Assembly: GCA_963813415.1 (NCBI GenBank)
Contig: CAWEYW010000013.1
Span: 24,496 to 88,495, forward strand
Direction: 5' to 3'
DNA from: CAIWHR01 sp963813415
Lineage (GTDB): Bacteria > Pseudomonadota > Gammaproteobacteria > Burkholderiales > Casimicrobiaceae
DNA: 64,000 nt
In this document: piece by piece, positions 25,446 to 34,087 of the stretch
Position numbering within the stretch: the first letter of the stretch is position 1
Layout: each line of letters begins with the position of its first letter
Position numbers and translations under genes: made by a program
The notes under the pieces: model-generated
The model's database searches: none
Told to the model about the DNA's origin: nothing
What the model saw: the letters and a program-made list of their open reading frames with translations, nothing else

Positions 25446-26039
25446 CTAGCGACGTCCTGGATTGCGGCCGCTCCCGGGTCCGGGTTCGCCACCATTCTTA
25501 CCGGTGCCACTCGGCCCACCGATGCCGCCCGAAATGAGTCCGGGTTGCTCACCGCCACCCGGGGCCTCCTGCTCCTCGTCCATCCCTGCGAGGTTCTCCT
25601 CGCGCGGACCGATGTCCTCGTCGACGGCTTCGTCCATCGCCTCGATCGTCTGCCGGCCGCCGTTGTCGCGCCGCGAAAAATCGTGAGGATTTTCATCGTC
25701 CGGGAGACTGTCGAGGGTGTCCTCGCGCAGGACCTCGTCGTTCGGCACGGTCGAATCGCGCCCGGCGGCGCCACGCTCGCCGGTCCCGTGGCGGTCGCTG
25801 TCACTGTCGAGATTGGCGTCACCGATGTCCGCGCCGGCGTCTGCCCCCGGGCCGTCCAGATCGGGGTCCGACGTGGTGCCGCGATCGAGACCCAGCTGGT
25901 CCTCCCCGTTCAAGCCGGGGCCACCGACGATGTCACTGCCGGAATCCGTGGAATCGCTCGGGCCGAGCGCTCCCGTGCCATGTCCGCGATTGGTGATGGG
26001 ATCCTCTTCCCCGGTCCTGAAAAGTGTGCTGTTGGCCAT
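25446..26039 (-). CDS. Acidic low-complexity protein, function unknown
   Basis: A 197-residue protein very rich in Asp, Gly, Glu, Ser and Asn with few hydrophobic residues, likely intrinsically disordered. The start at 26039 (MANSTLFRTGEEDPIT) has GGAG seven bases upstream. The C-terminal third is Gly/Pro/Asn-rich (SGGIGGPSGTGKNGG). No signal peptide, no family recognised. It lies downstream of the cold-shock gene but after that gene's terminator, so it is probably a separate unit. Confidence 0.6.
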   Translation of the reverse strand: MANSTLFRTGEEDPITNRGHGTGALGPSDSTDSGSDIVGGPGLNGEDQLGLDRGTTSDPDLDGPGADAGADIGDANLDSDSDRHGTGERGAAGRDSTVPNDEVLREDTLDSLPDDENPHDFSRRDNGGRQTIEAMDEAVDEDIGPREENLAGMDEEQEAPGGGEQPGLISGGIGGPSGTGKNGGEPGPGSGRNPGRR

Positions 26040-26168
26040 GTTCCGTCTCCTTTGCAAACGGAAGATCGAGCAAGCGATGTGCCATGCGATTCAGCGTACG
26101 CTGGATGCAAAGCAGCAACCTACTTTGCATCGAAAGCGCGCCCGCACGTTTATGCGACCGACAAAAAC

Positions 26169-26195
26169 AAAAAGCCGGGCAGAGCCCGGCTTTTT
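26169..26195 (-). terminator. Terminator of the cold-shock gene (bidirectional shape)
   Basis: AAAAAGCCGGGC-AGA-GCCCGGCTTTTT is a perfect 12-bp stem with a 3-nt loop, flanked by A-tracts on one side and T-tracts on the other, so it can work in both directions. It lies 20 bp after the stop of the minus-strand cold-shock gene. Confidence 0.92.
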
Positions 26196-26214
26196 GTTGG
26201 AAGCAGATTCGCGG

Positions 26215-26418
26215 TTACGCGCTCTGGATGTTGCTCGCCTGCTTGCCCTTCGGTCCGGTCGTCACCTCGAACTGCACCTTCTGACCTTCCTTCAGGGTTT
26301 TGAATCCCGGCATGTTGATTGCCGAAAAATGGGCGAACAGATCCTCGCCGCCGCCATCAGGAGTGATGAAGCCGAAACCCTTGGCGTCGTTGAACCACTT
26401 CACAGTACCAGTTGCCAT
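26215..26418 (-). CDS. CspA-family cold-shock protein
   Basis: A 67-residue OB-fold RNA chaperone. RNP1 is KGFGFITPD and RNP2 is DLFAHFSAI, with the N-terminal GTVKWFNDAKGFGF pattern intact. It binds single-stranded RNA/DNA and melts structures in mRNA. AGGA lies upstream of ATG at a slightly long distance. About 260 bp separate it from the methionine synthase gene end, leaving room for the long 5' leader typical of csp genes, though no cold-box could be confirmed. Confidence 0.96.
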   Translation of the reverse strand: MATGTVKWFNDAKGFGFITPDGGGEDLFAHFSAINMPGFKTLKEGQKVQFEVTTGPKGKQASNIQSA

Positions 26419-26678
26419 TGCTAGTTTTCCTCAAGAAAAAATAAATCGGGCGAAATGCCCGGCCGATGTTTCGATCTCAAGGAAAGAACGGCGTACGGCG
26501 CCCTGTGAGCAGTCGTACAAGGCCTAATTGCTGCCTTGGAGCAAAACACGTGCGCGGAGGATACACAGAATCCGGCAGCTTTGCCAGTATTTTTTGCAAC
26601 CTGTCAAGGGGGTTTCAACCCCATTTAAGATCAATGACTTGCCGCGGATTTGCTGCCCTGCGGAACGCCATCCTGGGC

Positions 26679-27710
26679 TCACCCGCCTTCGATTTCGCGG
26701 CGGACGATGGCCGCCCCGGCTCCCAGGGCCTGCAGCTTGCCCCGCGCGACGGCGCGCGCGAGCGGCACCATGCCGCAGTTGGTGCAGGGATAGAGTCGCT
26801 CCGCGGGAACGTGCTGCAGAGCGTGCCGTATCGTCGCGGCCACTTCCTCCGGCGATTCGACGCGCTCGCTTGCGACATCGATGCAGCCTACGAGAACGTC
26901 CTTGCCTTCGAGCAAGCCGATGAGCTCGATCGGCACATGCGAGTTCGCGCATTCGAGCGATACCTGGCGAATCGCCGAGCGGGCGAGCAGTGGAAACGTC
27001 TGCTCGTACTGGCGCCATTCGGAGCCGAGCGTCTGCTTCCAGTCGTTGTTCGCCTTGATGCCATAGCCGTAACAGATGTGCACCGCCGTTGCGCAGGGCA
27101 GGCCCTGCGCGGCGCGTTCGAGTGCGGCGACACCCCAGTCGCGCACTTCGTCGAAATACACGTTGAACGCGGGCTCGTCGAACTGGACAACGTCCACACC
27201 CGTGGCCGCGATCGCGAGTGCCTCCTCGTTCAGGATCTCCGCGAACGCCCATGCGAGCTTCTCGCGGCTCCGGTAGTGCGCGTCGTACAGCGTGTCCACC
27301 ATCGTCATCGGTCCAGGCAGCGTGTACTTCACGCGCCGGCTCGTGGCGCTGCGCAGGAACTTCGCATCGTCGACAAACACCGGTCCCTTGCGCGCCACTG
27401 CACCGACCACCACCGGCACGTCCGCGTCGTACCGATTGCGAATGCGCACCGTCTTCTTATGCTGGAAGTCGACGCCGTCGAGGTGGTCGAGGAAAGTCGT
27501 GACGAAGTGGCGCCTGGTCTGCTCCCCATCGGAGAGTATGTCGATCCCGGCGTTCTCCTGGTCGCGCACCACGAGGCGCACGGCATCGCGCTTGCCTTCG
27601 GCGAGCGCGTCGCCCTCCAGCAGCCATGGTGCCCACAGGGTGTTCGGCTGCGCCAGCCAGCGTGGCTTCGGAAGGCTGCCGGCAATCGTGGTCTGCAGCG
27701 GATAGGACAT
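26679..27710 (-). CDS. Core (MetE C-terminal-like) methionine synthase, MesD-like
   Basis: A 343-residue protein equal to the catalytic barrel of cobalamin-independent methionine synthase without the N-terminal folate-binding half. Zinc/homocysteine residues are visible in TAVHICYGYGIK (His, Cys) and LYPCTNCGM (Cys). The start TIAGSLPKPRWLAQPNTLW, and SDGEQTRRHFVTTFLDHL, VQFDEPAFNVYFDEV and LGSEWRQYE, match what I recall of the MesD group of folate-independent methionine synthases, which in other bacteria work with MesX (DUF1852). No mesX lies in this window. The start at 27710 has GGAG six bases upstream; a Met four codons earlier is less likely. Confidence 0.85.
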   Translation of the reverse strand: MSYPLQTTIAGSLPKPRWLAQPNTLWAPWLLEGDALAEGKRDAVRLVVRDQENAGIDILSDGEQTRRHFVTTFLDHLDGVDFQHKKTVRIRNRYDADVPVVVGAVARKGPVFVDDAKFLRSATSRRVKYTLPGPMTMVDTLYDAHYRSREKLAWAFAEILNEEALAIAATGVDVVQFDEPAFNVYFDEVRDWGVAALERAAQGLPCATAVHICYGYGIKANNDWKQTLGSEWRQYEQTFPLLARSAIRQVSLECANSHVPIELIGLLEGKDVLVGCIDVASERVESPEEVAATIRHALQHVPAERLYPCTNCGMVPLARAVARGKLQALGAGAAIVRREIEGG

Positions 27711-27985
27711 TGCGCTCTCCATTCGCGTGATAGTTCGGGACCTGCGTCTATTGTAGGCGTGCGCGCCAGTGTCGCGCGTTGCACTCTGGACGCAGGCGCG
27801 CCGCCTCGGTGCTTTGTGTGCACGCAGTGACTCGGCGCGGCGTCAGCCGAGCGCCCCTGTACTCGTGGAAGACGGCCCTCGGGCCGAGGCCGGAAAAAGT
27901 GGACCGCAAGAGCAGCCGAGCAGCTCCACCCTCTTGACCGGTTCACGGCGGACACGTACCTTGGCGCGTCGCGCTGCCGTCCATC

Positions 27986-28951
27986 ATGACCAAGGTTCTC
28001 TTCTCCGATTACGACTTTCCCGATATCGACATCGAGCAGCGCGTCTTCGCCGCGGCCGGAGTCGATCTCCTCACGGCGCAGTGCCGGACCGAGGCCGAAG
28101 TTGTGGCCGCCGGCCGCGACTGTCGCGCGATCCTGCTGCAGTACGCGCCCATCACCGCCGGCGTTGTCGACGCGCTGCCACGGCTCGGCATCGTGAGTCG
28201 CATCGGCGCCGGCTTCGACACGATCGATACTGGTGCATGCGTGCGCCGTGGGGTGTGGGTGGCGAATTCGCCGGACTACGGCGTCGGCGAAGTGGCCACG
28301 CACGCGCTGGCGCTCGCGCTCGCGTCGATGCGCCACATCGTCGCCTTCGATCGCGACATTCATGCGGGCCGGTGGCACTATCTCTCGGGCGGGCCGATCC
28401 GCCGCGCCACGGAGCTCACGCTGGGCATCGTCGGTCTCGGACGCATCGGCAAGCGCATGGCACACGTGAGCCGCAACGTGTTCCGGCGTGTCCTGGCCTG
28501 TGATCCCTACATCATCGACGGCGATTTTCCGGCCTACGTGGAGCGCCGCGGCTTGCGTGACCTCTTTGCCGAAAGCGACGTGGTCTCGCTGCACGTGCCG
28601 CTCAACGACGAGACGCGGCGCATGATCGATGGTCCGCTTCTCGCCGCAATGCGTCCCGGCTGTCATCTCGTCAACACCGCACGTGGTGCCGTGGTGGACG
28701 TCGATGCGGCGGTCGCCGCCGTGCGGGACGGCACGCTCGCGGGCCTCGCGCTCGATGTGCTGCCGGAGGAGCCCGTCGCTGCCGACTCGCCGTTGCTGGG
28801 CGATTCCCGCATCATCCTCACGCCGCACGCCGCTTTCTTTTCGGTGCAGGCCGAGCGGGAGTTGCGCGAGAAAGCGGCGCGGAATATCGTCACCTGGCTG
28901 AAGACGGGCCGACCGGATTATGTCGTCGCCGTCGGCACGCGCAGGCCCTAG
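27986..28951 (+). CDS. D-2-hydroxyacid dehydrogenase (CtBP-like)
   Basis: A 321-residue NAD(P)-dependent dehydrogenase. The Rossmann motif is LGIVGLGRIGKRMA, and the catalytic Arg, Glu and His sit in VNTARGAVVD, LPEEPV and LTPHAAFFS; the HAAF form resembles C-terminal-binding-protein relatives. It probably reduces a 2-keto acid or oxidises a 2-hydroxy acid. It is followed after 68 bp by a sugar-type ABC importer on the same strand, so it may process the imported compound. Confidence 0.9.
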   Translation: MTKVLFSDYDFPDIDIEQRVFAAAGVDLLTAQCRTEAEVVAAGRDCRAILLQYAPITAGVVDALPRLGIVSRIGAGFDTIDTGACVRRGVWVANSPDYGVGEVATHALALALASMRHIVAFDRDIHAGRWHYLSGGPIRRATELTLGIVGLGRIGKRMAHVSRNVFRRVLACDPYIIDGDFPAYVERRGLRDLFAESDVVSLHVPLNDETRRMIDGPLLAAMRPGCHLVNTARGAVVDVDAAVAAVRDGTLAGLALDVLPEEPVAADSPLLGDSRIILTPHAAFFSVQAERELREKAARNIVTWLKTGRPDYVVAVGTRRP

Positions 28952-29019
28952 AAGGACGTAGCAATCGAGCTCCCGAGACGGACTCTAGATGCCGGCGGAG
29001 CGGTGGTCGAGGAGGAGCA

Positions 29020-30093
29020 TTGGCAGCGGTCGAGATCAGGTCGGTCCACAAGCGGTTCGGGTCCACGGAGGTGATCCGGGGCGTGAACATCGCCATTGCG
29101 GAGGGCGACTTCTGCGTGCTCGTCGGACCTTCGGGCTGCGGCAAATCCACCCTGCTGCGCATGATCGCGGGACTGGAGGAGATCACGGACGGCGAGATCG
29201 CCATCGGCGGTCGCGTCGTGAATCGGGTGGCGCCCAAGGAACGCGATATCGCCATGGTGTTCCAGAACTACGCGCTATACCCGCACATGACGGTGCGCGA
29301 CAACATGGCCTTTGCGCTGACGCTCGCCAAGCTGCCGAAGGCGGACATCGAGCAGCGCCTCACGCGTGCGGCGGAGATCCTCGGCCTCGTGCCCTACCTC
29401 GACCGATACCCGCGGCAGCTCTCCGGCGGCCAGCGCCAGCGCGTCGCGATGGGCCGCGCGATCGTGCGCGATCCGCAGGTCTTCCTGTTCGACGAGCCGC
29501 TCTCGAACCTCGATGCGAAGCTGCGTGTGCAGATGCGCACCGAGATCAAGGAGCTCCACCAGCGTCTCAAGACGACTTCGATCTACGTGACGCACGACCA
29601 GATCGAGGCCATGACCATGGCCGACAACATCGTGGTGATGCGCGACGGAATCGTGGAGCAGGCCGGCGATCCGCTGACTCTCTATGACCGTCCCGTGAAT
29701 ACGTTCGTGGCAGGATTCATCGGGTCTCCGGCGATGAACATGATCCCGGGCACCGCCCGCGTCCGCGACGGCGCAGCGCATATCGATTTCGCCGACGGCG
29801 TGACACTCCCGTTGCCAACGGGTGCGCGCGCCGCTGACGGCCAGGCGGTGCTCTACGGCATGCGGCCGGAACATTGCAGCCTGAGCGGTGCCGAGGGCTT
29901 GCCGGCCGACGTGATCGTGGTCGAGCCGACCGGCGCCGATACCCAGCTCTACTGTCGCGTGAATGGCCGGGAAGTGACGGCCACGATCCGCGATCGCACA
30001 TCCTGCCGCGCGGGCGACCGCGTGGTGCTCGCCCCGGACCTGGGGCGGGCGCATCTCTTCGACGCAGCGAGCGGAGTGCGCCTCGTCGCGTAG
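29020..30093 (+). CDS. ABC transporter ATP-binding protein (UgpC/MsmK type)
   Basis: A 357-residue ATPase of carbohydrate importers. Walker A is GPSGCGKST, the signature LSGGQRQRVAMGRA, and Walker B VFLFDEPLSNLDAKLR; the last 110 residues form the TOBE/MalK-like regulatory domain. Translation starts at TTG 29020, with GAGGAGGAG just upstream. It opens the operon for the binding protein and two permeases that follow. Confidence 0.95.
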   Translation: MAAVEIRSVHKRFGSTEVIRGVNIAIAEGDFCVLVGPSGCGKSTLLRMIAGLEEITDGEIAIGGRVVNRVAPKERDIAMVFQNYALYPHMTVRDNMAFALTLAKLPKADIEQRLTRAAEILGLVPYLDRYPRQLSGGQRQRVAMGRAIVRDPQVFLFDEPLSNLDAKLRVQMRTEIKELHQRLKTTSIYVTHDQIEAMTMADNIVVMRDGIVEQAGDPLTLYDRPVNTFVAGFIGSPAMNMIPGTARVRDGAAHIDFADGVTLPLPTGARAADGQAVLYGMRPEHCSLSGAEGLPADVIVVEPTGADTQLYCRVNGREVTATIRDRTSCRAGDRVVLAPDLGRAHLFDAASGVRLVA

Positions 30094-30143
30094 ATCACAG
30101 CCGTACCAGCACCAGAAGAAACCCATCAACAAAGGAGGACAGC

Positions 30144-31469
30144 ATGAGCGATACGAAACGTCGTGACTTTCTCAAAACCACGGCGGGTGTGGCCGCCGGT
30201 GCTGCGCTCGGCCCGATGATCTGGTCGAAGGACGCGAGCGCACAGCAGTGGAACAACACGCCGGAGAAGGGCGCGAAGCTGCGCGTGCTGCGGTGGAGCC
30301 AGTTCGTGCAGGGTGACTGGGATCAGTACCTGGCGAACGTCAAGAAATTCCAGGACAAGTACCACATCGAGGTCCGCGTCGACAAGGAGGGCTGGGAGGA
30401 CGTGCGTCCGAAAGCTGCCGTGGCGGCAAACACGGGTGCCGGTCCGGACATCATCCTGTCCACCAACGATGACGCGAATCTCTATCCCGAAAAGCTCGTC
30501 GACGTGACGGATGTCTGCAACTACCTCGGCGCGAAGTACGGCGGCTTCTATCCCGTTTGCGAGCCTTACCTCAAGCACGATGGCAAACGCTGGATCGGCG
30601 TGCCGCTCGGCGTCGCCGGCGTGTGCATGGTGTATCGGGAAAGCGCGGTCAAGGCCGCCGGATTCGACAGCTTTCCCAAGGACACCGACGGCTTTCTCAA
30701 GCTCTGCAAGGCGCTCAAGGAAAAGAACACGCCGGCGGGATTCGCACTCGGCAACGCCACCGGCGACGGAAATACCTGGTGCCAGTGGCTGGTCTGGGCC
30801 TTCGGTGGCAAGCTCGTCGACCAGAACAACAAGGTGGTGATCAACAGCCCGGAGACGATCAAGGCGCTGGAATACGCGAAGGAGCTCTATCCCACGTTCG
30901 TGCCCGGCACGCTCTCTTGGCTCGACCCGAACAACAACAAGGCGTTCCTGGACGGCCAGCTGTATCTGACCAACAACGGGATCTCGATCTATTATGCGGC
31001 GAAGAACTCCGCCGATCCCAAGGTCAAGGCCATGGCGGCGGACATCAACCACGCGCAGATGCCGATCGGGCCGGCGGGCAAGCCGACCGAATTCGAGCTC
31101 TTCTTCAACCAGATGATCTTCAAGTACACGAAGTACCCGAAGGCCGCCAAGGAATTCCTGCGCTTCATGATGGAGGCCGAGCAGATGGACCCGTGGGTGC
31201 AAGCGGCTATCGGCTATGTCACGCCGGCACTGCGCTACTACGAAAAAAACCCGATCTGGACGTCGGACCCGAAGCACACGCCCTATCGCGACCTGATGAA
31301 GAACATGCTGCCGAGCGGGTACGCCGGCAAGATGGGCTATGCCTCGGCGGGCGCACTGGCGGACTTCATCATCGTCAACATGGTGGCTGAAGCCGCATCG
31401 GGATCGAAGTCCCCGCAGGAAGCGGCCGAACGGGCGCAGAAGCGGGCGGAGCGCTATTACAAGGTGTAA
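30144..31469 (+). CDS. ABC sugar-type substrate-binding protein with Tat signal
   Basis: A 441-residue extracellular solute-binding protein family 1 member. The N-terminus carries a twin-arginine signal (KRRDFLKTTAGVAAGAALG, residues 5-23), so it is exported folded by Tat, unusual for this family. The body shows RWSQFVQGDWDQYL, PDIILSTNDDANLYPEKL and the closing helix. A perfect AAAGGAGG lies upstream of ATG. It is between the ATPase and the permeases, and probably binds a sugar, polyol or glycerol-phosphate-type compound. Confidence 0.93.
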   Translation: MSDTKRRDFLKTTAGVAAGAALGPMIWSKDASAQQWNNTPEKGAKLRVLRWSQFVQGDWDQYLANVKKFQDKYHIEVRVDKEGWEDVRPKAAVAANTGAGPDIILSTNDDANLYPEKLVDVTDVCNYLGAKYGGFYPVCEPYLKHDGKRWIGVPLGVAGVCMVYRESAVKAAGFDSFPKDTDGFLKLCKALKEKNTPAGFALGNATGDGNTWCQWLVWAFGGKLVDQNNKVVINSPETIKALEYAKELYPTFVPGTLSWLDPNNNKAFLDGQLYLTNNGISIYYAAKNSADPKVKAMAADINHAQMPIGPAGKPTEFELFFNQMIFKYTKYPKAAKEFLRFMMEAEQMDPWVQAAIGYVTPALRYYEKNPIWTSDPKHTPYRDLMKNMLPSGYAGKMGYASAGALADFIIVNMVAEAASGSKSPQEAAERAQKRAERYYKV

Positions 31470-31547
31470 TGCCGCAGCGTGATGTCGGCCGTGCGCGCGC
31501 AAGTGGGCGTGCGGCCGGCGTCACACGGGTCAGTCGAAGGGATTCCG

Positions 31548-32501
31548 ATGGCTAGCACCGCCTCCGCGGCCGTTCGCCCCGCGCGCCCGCAATCGTCGGC
31601 GCTTTCGCGTGCGCTCGATAACCGGAACTTGCTCGGCATGCTGTTCATGGTGCCGGCCGCCACGATACTGCTCCTGTTCCTCACCTATCCGCTTGCGCTC
31701 GGCACCTATCTGGGGTTCACCGACACCAAGATCGGACGCGGCGGTCAGTGGGTCGGGCTCGAGAATTTCATCTTCCTGTGGGGCGACGAAGTCACCCGAC
31801 TCGCACTCTTCAACACGCTGTTCTATACCACCGTGGCCAGCGTCATCAAGTTCGGGCTGGGGCTCTGGCTGGCATTGCTGCTCAACAAGCACCTTCCGTT
31901 CAAGTCGTTCTTCCGCGCGATCGTGCTGCTGCCGTTCATCGTTCCCACCGCGTTATCGGCGATTGCGTTCTGGTGGATCTACGATGCGCAGTTCTCGATC
32001 ATCAGCTGGGGCCTGCAGCGAATGGGGCTCATCCACGGCTACATCGATTTCCTGGGCGACCCCTGGAACGCACGCCTGTCGACGATCGCCGCGAACATCT
32101 GGCGCGGCGTGCCGTTCGTGGCAATCTGCCTCCTGGCCGGACTGCAGACGATCTCGCCGTCCTACTACGAGGCCGCCAGCCTGGATGGCGCCACGAGCTG
32201 GCAGCAGTTCCGCTTCGTGACCCTGCCGCTGCTGACGCCCATCATCGCCGTCGTGATGACGTTCTCGGTACTGTTCACGTTCACGGACTTCCAGCTGATC
32301 TACGTGCTGACGCGCGGGGGGCCGTTGAACGCGACGCACCTGATGGCGACGCTCTCGTTCCAGCGGGCGATTCCCGGTGGAGCGCTCGGCGAAGGTGCCG
32401 CCATCGCGACGGCGATGGTGCCGTTCCTGCTCGCCGCCATTCTCGTGTCGTATTACGGCTTGCAGCGGCGCGCGTGGCAACAGGGAGGAGCGGACGCATG
32501 A
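31548..32501 (+). CDS. ABC sugar permease 1 (MalF/UgpA type)
   Basis: A 317-residue inner-membrane permease with six hydrophobic segments and the EAA loop EAASLDGATSWQQFRFVTLPLL that contacts the ATPase. The start at 31548 (MASTASAAVRPARP) has AAGGGA upstream; the longer frame would add 23 residues. Its stop overlaps the next start by ATGA. Confidence 0.94.
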   Translation: MASTASAAVRPARPQSSALSRALDNRNLLGMLFMVPAATILLLFLTYPLALGTYLGFTDTKIGRGGQWVGLENFIFLWGDEVTRLALFNTLFYTTVASVIKFGLGLWLALLLNKHLPFKSFFRAIVLLPFIVPTALSAIAFWWIYDAQFSIISWGLQRMGLIHGYIDFLGDPWNARLSTIAANIWRGVPFVAICLLAGLQTISPSYYEAASLDGATSWQQFRFVTLPLLTPIIAVVMTFSVLFTFTDFQLIYVLTRGGPLNATHLMATLSFQRAIPGGALGEGAAIATAMVPFLLAAILVSYYGLQRRAWQQGGADA

Positions 32502-33385
32502 GCACCGCCAACGCCGTACCGGAGAGTGTCGACTCGCAGGGAATGGCGTACCTCGTCTCGCTGCCGAGACGCGTGGTCACGGTGTATCTGCCGCTGCTGG
32601 TCTTCCTGATCGTGCTGCTGTTCCCGTTCTACTGGATGGTGGTGACTTCGCTGAAGCCGGACAACGAGCTGCTCTCGCGCGAGGGCAATCCGTTCTGGGT
32701 GATCCATCCGACGCTTGCGCACATCAAGAAGCTGCTGTTCGACACCTCGTATCCCGAGTGGCTGTGGAATACCGTCCTGATCTCCGTGGTCGCAACGGTG
32801 CTTTCGCTGTTTTGCAGCGTCCTCGCCGCGTACGCCATCGAACGCCTGCGCTTTCGCGGGGCGCGCTATGTCGGCATGGCGATCTTTCTGGCGTATCTCG
32901 TGCCGCCCTCGGTGCTGTTCATTCCGCTGGCCGCAATGGTGTATCAGCTGCACCTGTTCGATACGCGGCTCGCACTGATCCTGACGTACCCCACGTTCCT
33001 CATTCCCTTCTGCACGTGGCTCCTGATGGGCTACTTCAAGTCCATTCCCTTCGAGCTCGAGGAATGCGCGCTCATCGACGGCGCAAGCCGGCTGCAGATC
33101 CTGGTGAAGATCATCCTGCCGCTCGCCGTACCGGGCCTCATCTCGGCGGGCATCTTCGCGTTCACGCTGTCCTGGAACGAGTTCATCTATGCCCTGACGT
33201 TCATTTCGTCGTCGGAGGTCAAGACGGTGCCGGTCGCCGTGGTGACCGAGCTGGTCGAGGGCGACGTCTACCACTGGGGCTCGCTCATGGCCGGGGCGCT
33301 CTTCGGCTCGCTGCCGGTCGCACTCCTGTACTCGTTTTTCGTGGAGTACTACGTTTCCGGTCTCACGGGTGCCGTGAAGGAATAG
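32498..33385 (+). CDS. ABC sugar permease 2 (MalG/UgpE type)
   Basis: A 295-residue permease starting at an ATGA overlap with permease 1. Six membrane segments and the EAA-loop LEECALIDGASRLQILVKII are visible, followed by the AGIFAFTLSWNEFIYALTF segment typical of MalG-type partners. It completes a full importer (ATPase, binding protein, two permeases). Confidence 0.95.
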   Translation: MSTANAVPESVDSQGMAYLVSLPRRVVTVYLPLLVFLIVLLFPFYWMVVTSLKPDNELLSREGNPFWVIHPTLAHIKKLLFDTSYPEWLWNTVLISVVATVLSLFCSVLAAYAIERLRFRGARYVGMAIFLAYLVPPSVLFIPLAAMVYQLHLFDTRLALILTYPTFLIPFCTWLLMGYFKSIPFELEECALIDGASRLQILVKIILPLAVPGLISAGIFAFTLSWNEFIYALTFISSSEVKTVPVAVVTELVEGDVYHWGSLMAGALFGSLPVALLYSFFVEYYVSGLTGAVKE

Positions 33386-33486
33386 CCCTGTGCGCCGAGG
33401 GGTCGGCCCGCGACCGGAACCTCCTTGAGTTCCCGACGGTCCGCGCCCAATTGGGTACAATCGAGCGCATTCAGGAGGAAGTCGAC

Positions 33487-33804
33487 ATGAGCATCCAGGA
33501 CGTCATTCGCGAGCAGGTCACCGGGAACCGCGTGGTTCTCTACATGAAGGGTACGCCGCAGTTTCCGCAGTGCGGTTTCTCGAGCGCCGCCGTGGAGATG
33601 CTCAAGGCGTGCGGGCTGGGCGATTTCGCGACCGTGAACGTGCTTGCCGATCCCGAGATCCGGCAAGGCATCAAGGAATACGCAAACTGGCCCACGATTC
33701 CCCAGCTGTACGTGAACGGGGAGTTCATCGGCGGCTCGGACATCATGCGCGAAATGTTCGAGTCAGGCGAACTGCAGCAGTTGCTGAACCAGCAACCTGC
33801 CTGA
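33487..33804 (+). CDS. grxD: Monothiol glutaredoxin (Grx4 family)
   Basis: A 105-residue monothiol glutaredoxin with the CGFS active site (Cys29) in TPQFPQCGFSS and the glutathione-binding WPTIPQLYVNGEFIGGSDI. It carries and transfers [2Fe-2S] clusters, usually with BolA partners. AGGAGG precedes ATG 33487. A TACAAT at 33456-33461 could be its -10 element. Followed by a strong terminator, so it is a single-gene unit. Confidence 0.97.
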   Translation: MSIQDVIREQVTGNRVVLYMKGTPQFPQCGFSSAAVEMLKACGLGDFATVNVLADPEIRQGIKEYANWPTIPQLYVNGEFIGGSDIMREMFESGELQQLLNQQPA

Positions 33805-33823
33805 AACACGTACGGGCAACCTC

Positions 33824-33848
33824 AAAAGGGCCGCGTCGCGGCCCTTTT
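33824..33848 (+). terminator. Rho-independent terminator of grxD
   Basis: AAAAGGGCCGCG-T-CGCGGCCCTTTT is a perfect 12-bp inverted repeat ending in TTTT, 20 bp after the grxD stop. The tip would open to form a normal loop. Confidence 0.9.
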
Positions 33849-33895
33849 GCTTTGGTGTGCCGGGGGAACAAACCGGTGGGCGAGCGCACCAGAAG

Positions 33896-33932
33896 CGAGC
33901 TGCAGTCAGCCCATTCTGGTGCAAAGCCCGCG
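33896..33932 (+). promoter_or_regulatory. Possible NtrC-type binding region upstream of amt
   Basis: GCACCAGAA at 33896-33904 and TTCTGGTGC at 33924-33932 form a perfect 9-bp inverted repeat with a 19-nt spacer. Both contain the GCACCA/TGGTGC half-site core of NtrC operators. The region is 55-90 bp upstream of the sigma-54 promoter of amt, where an enhancer is expected. The spacing between halves is longer than in one classical site, so these may be two separate sites. Confidence 0.5.
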
Positions 33933-33985
33933 ATATGGTTCGTGGGAGAACTAACAAGTTATTGAAATGGTTGAACCTTCGCGTG

Positions 33986-34001
33986 TGGCACGGCAGCTGC
34001 T
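33986..34001 (+). promoter_or_regulatory. Sigma-54 promoter of amt
   Basis: TGGCACG-GCAG-CTGCT matches the RpoN consensus TGGCACG-N4-TTGCW with the -24 GG and -12 GC twelve bases apart. It lies 87 bp before the amt start. Ammonium transporter genes are commonly nitrogen-regulated through NtrC and RpoN, so the match is biologically sensible. Confidence 0.8.
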
Positions 34002-34087
34002 CCCGATAGGTGCGGGCGCGGGAGCGCGGCCCATAACAGAGCAGCGCCTGCGAGTGCTGCCATCAGCCACGAGGGGATAGGGGAGCC

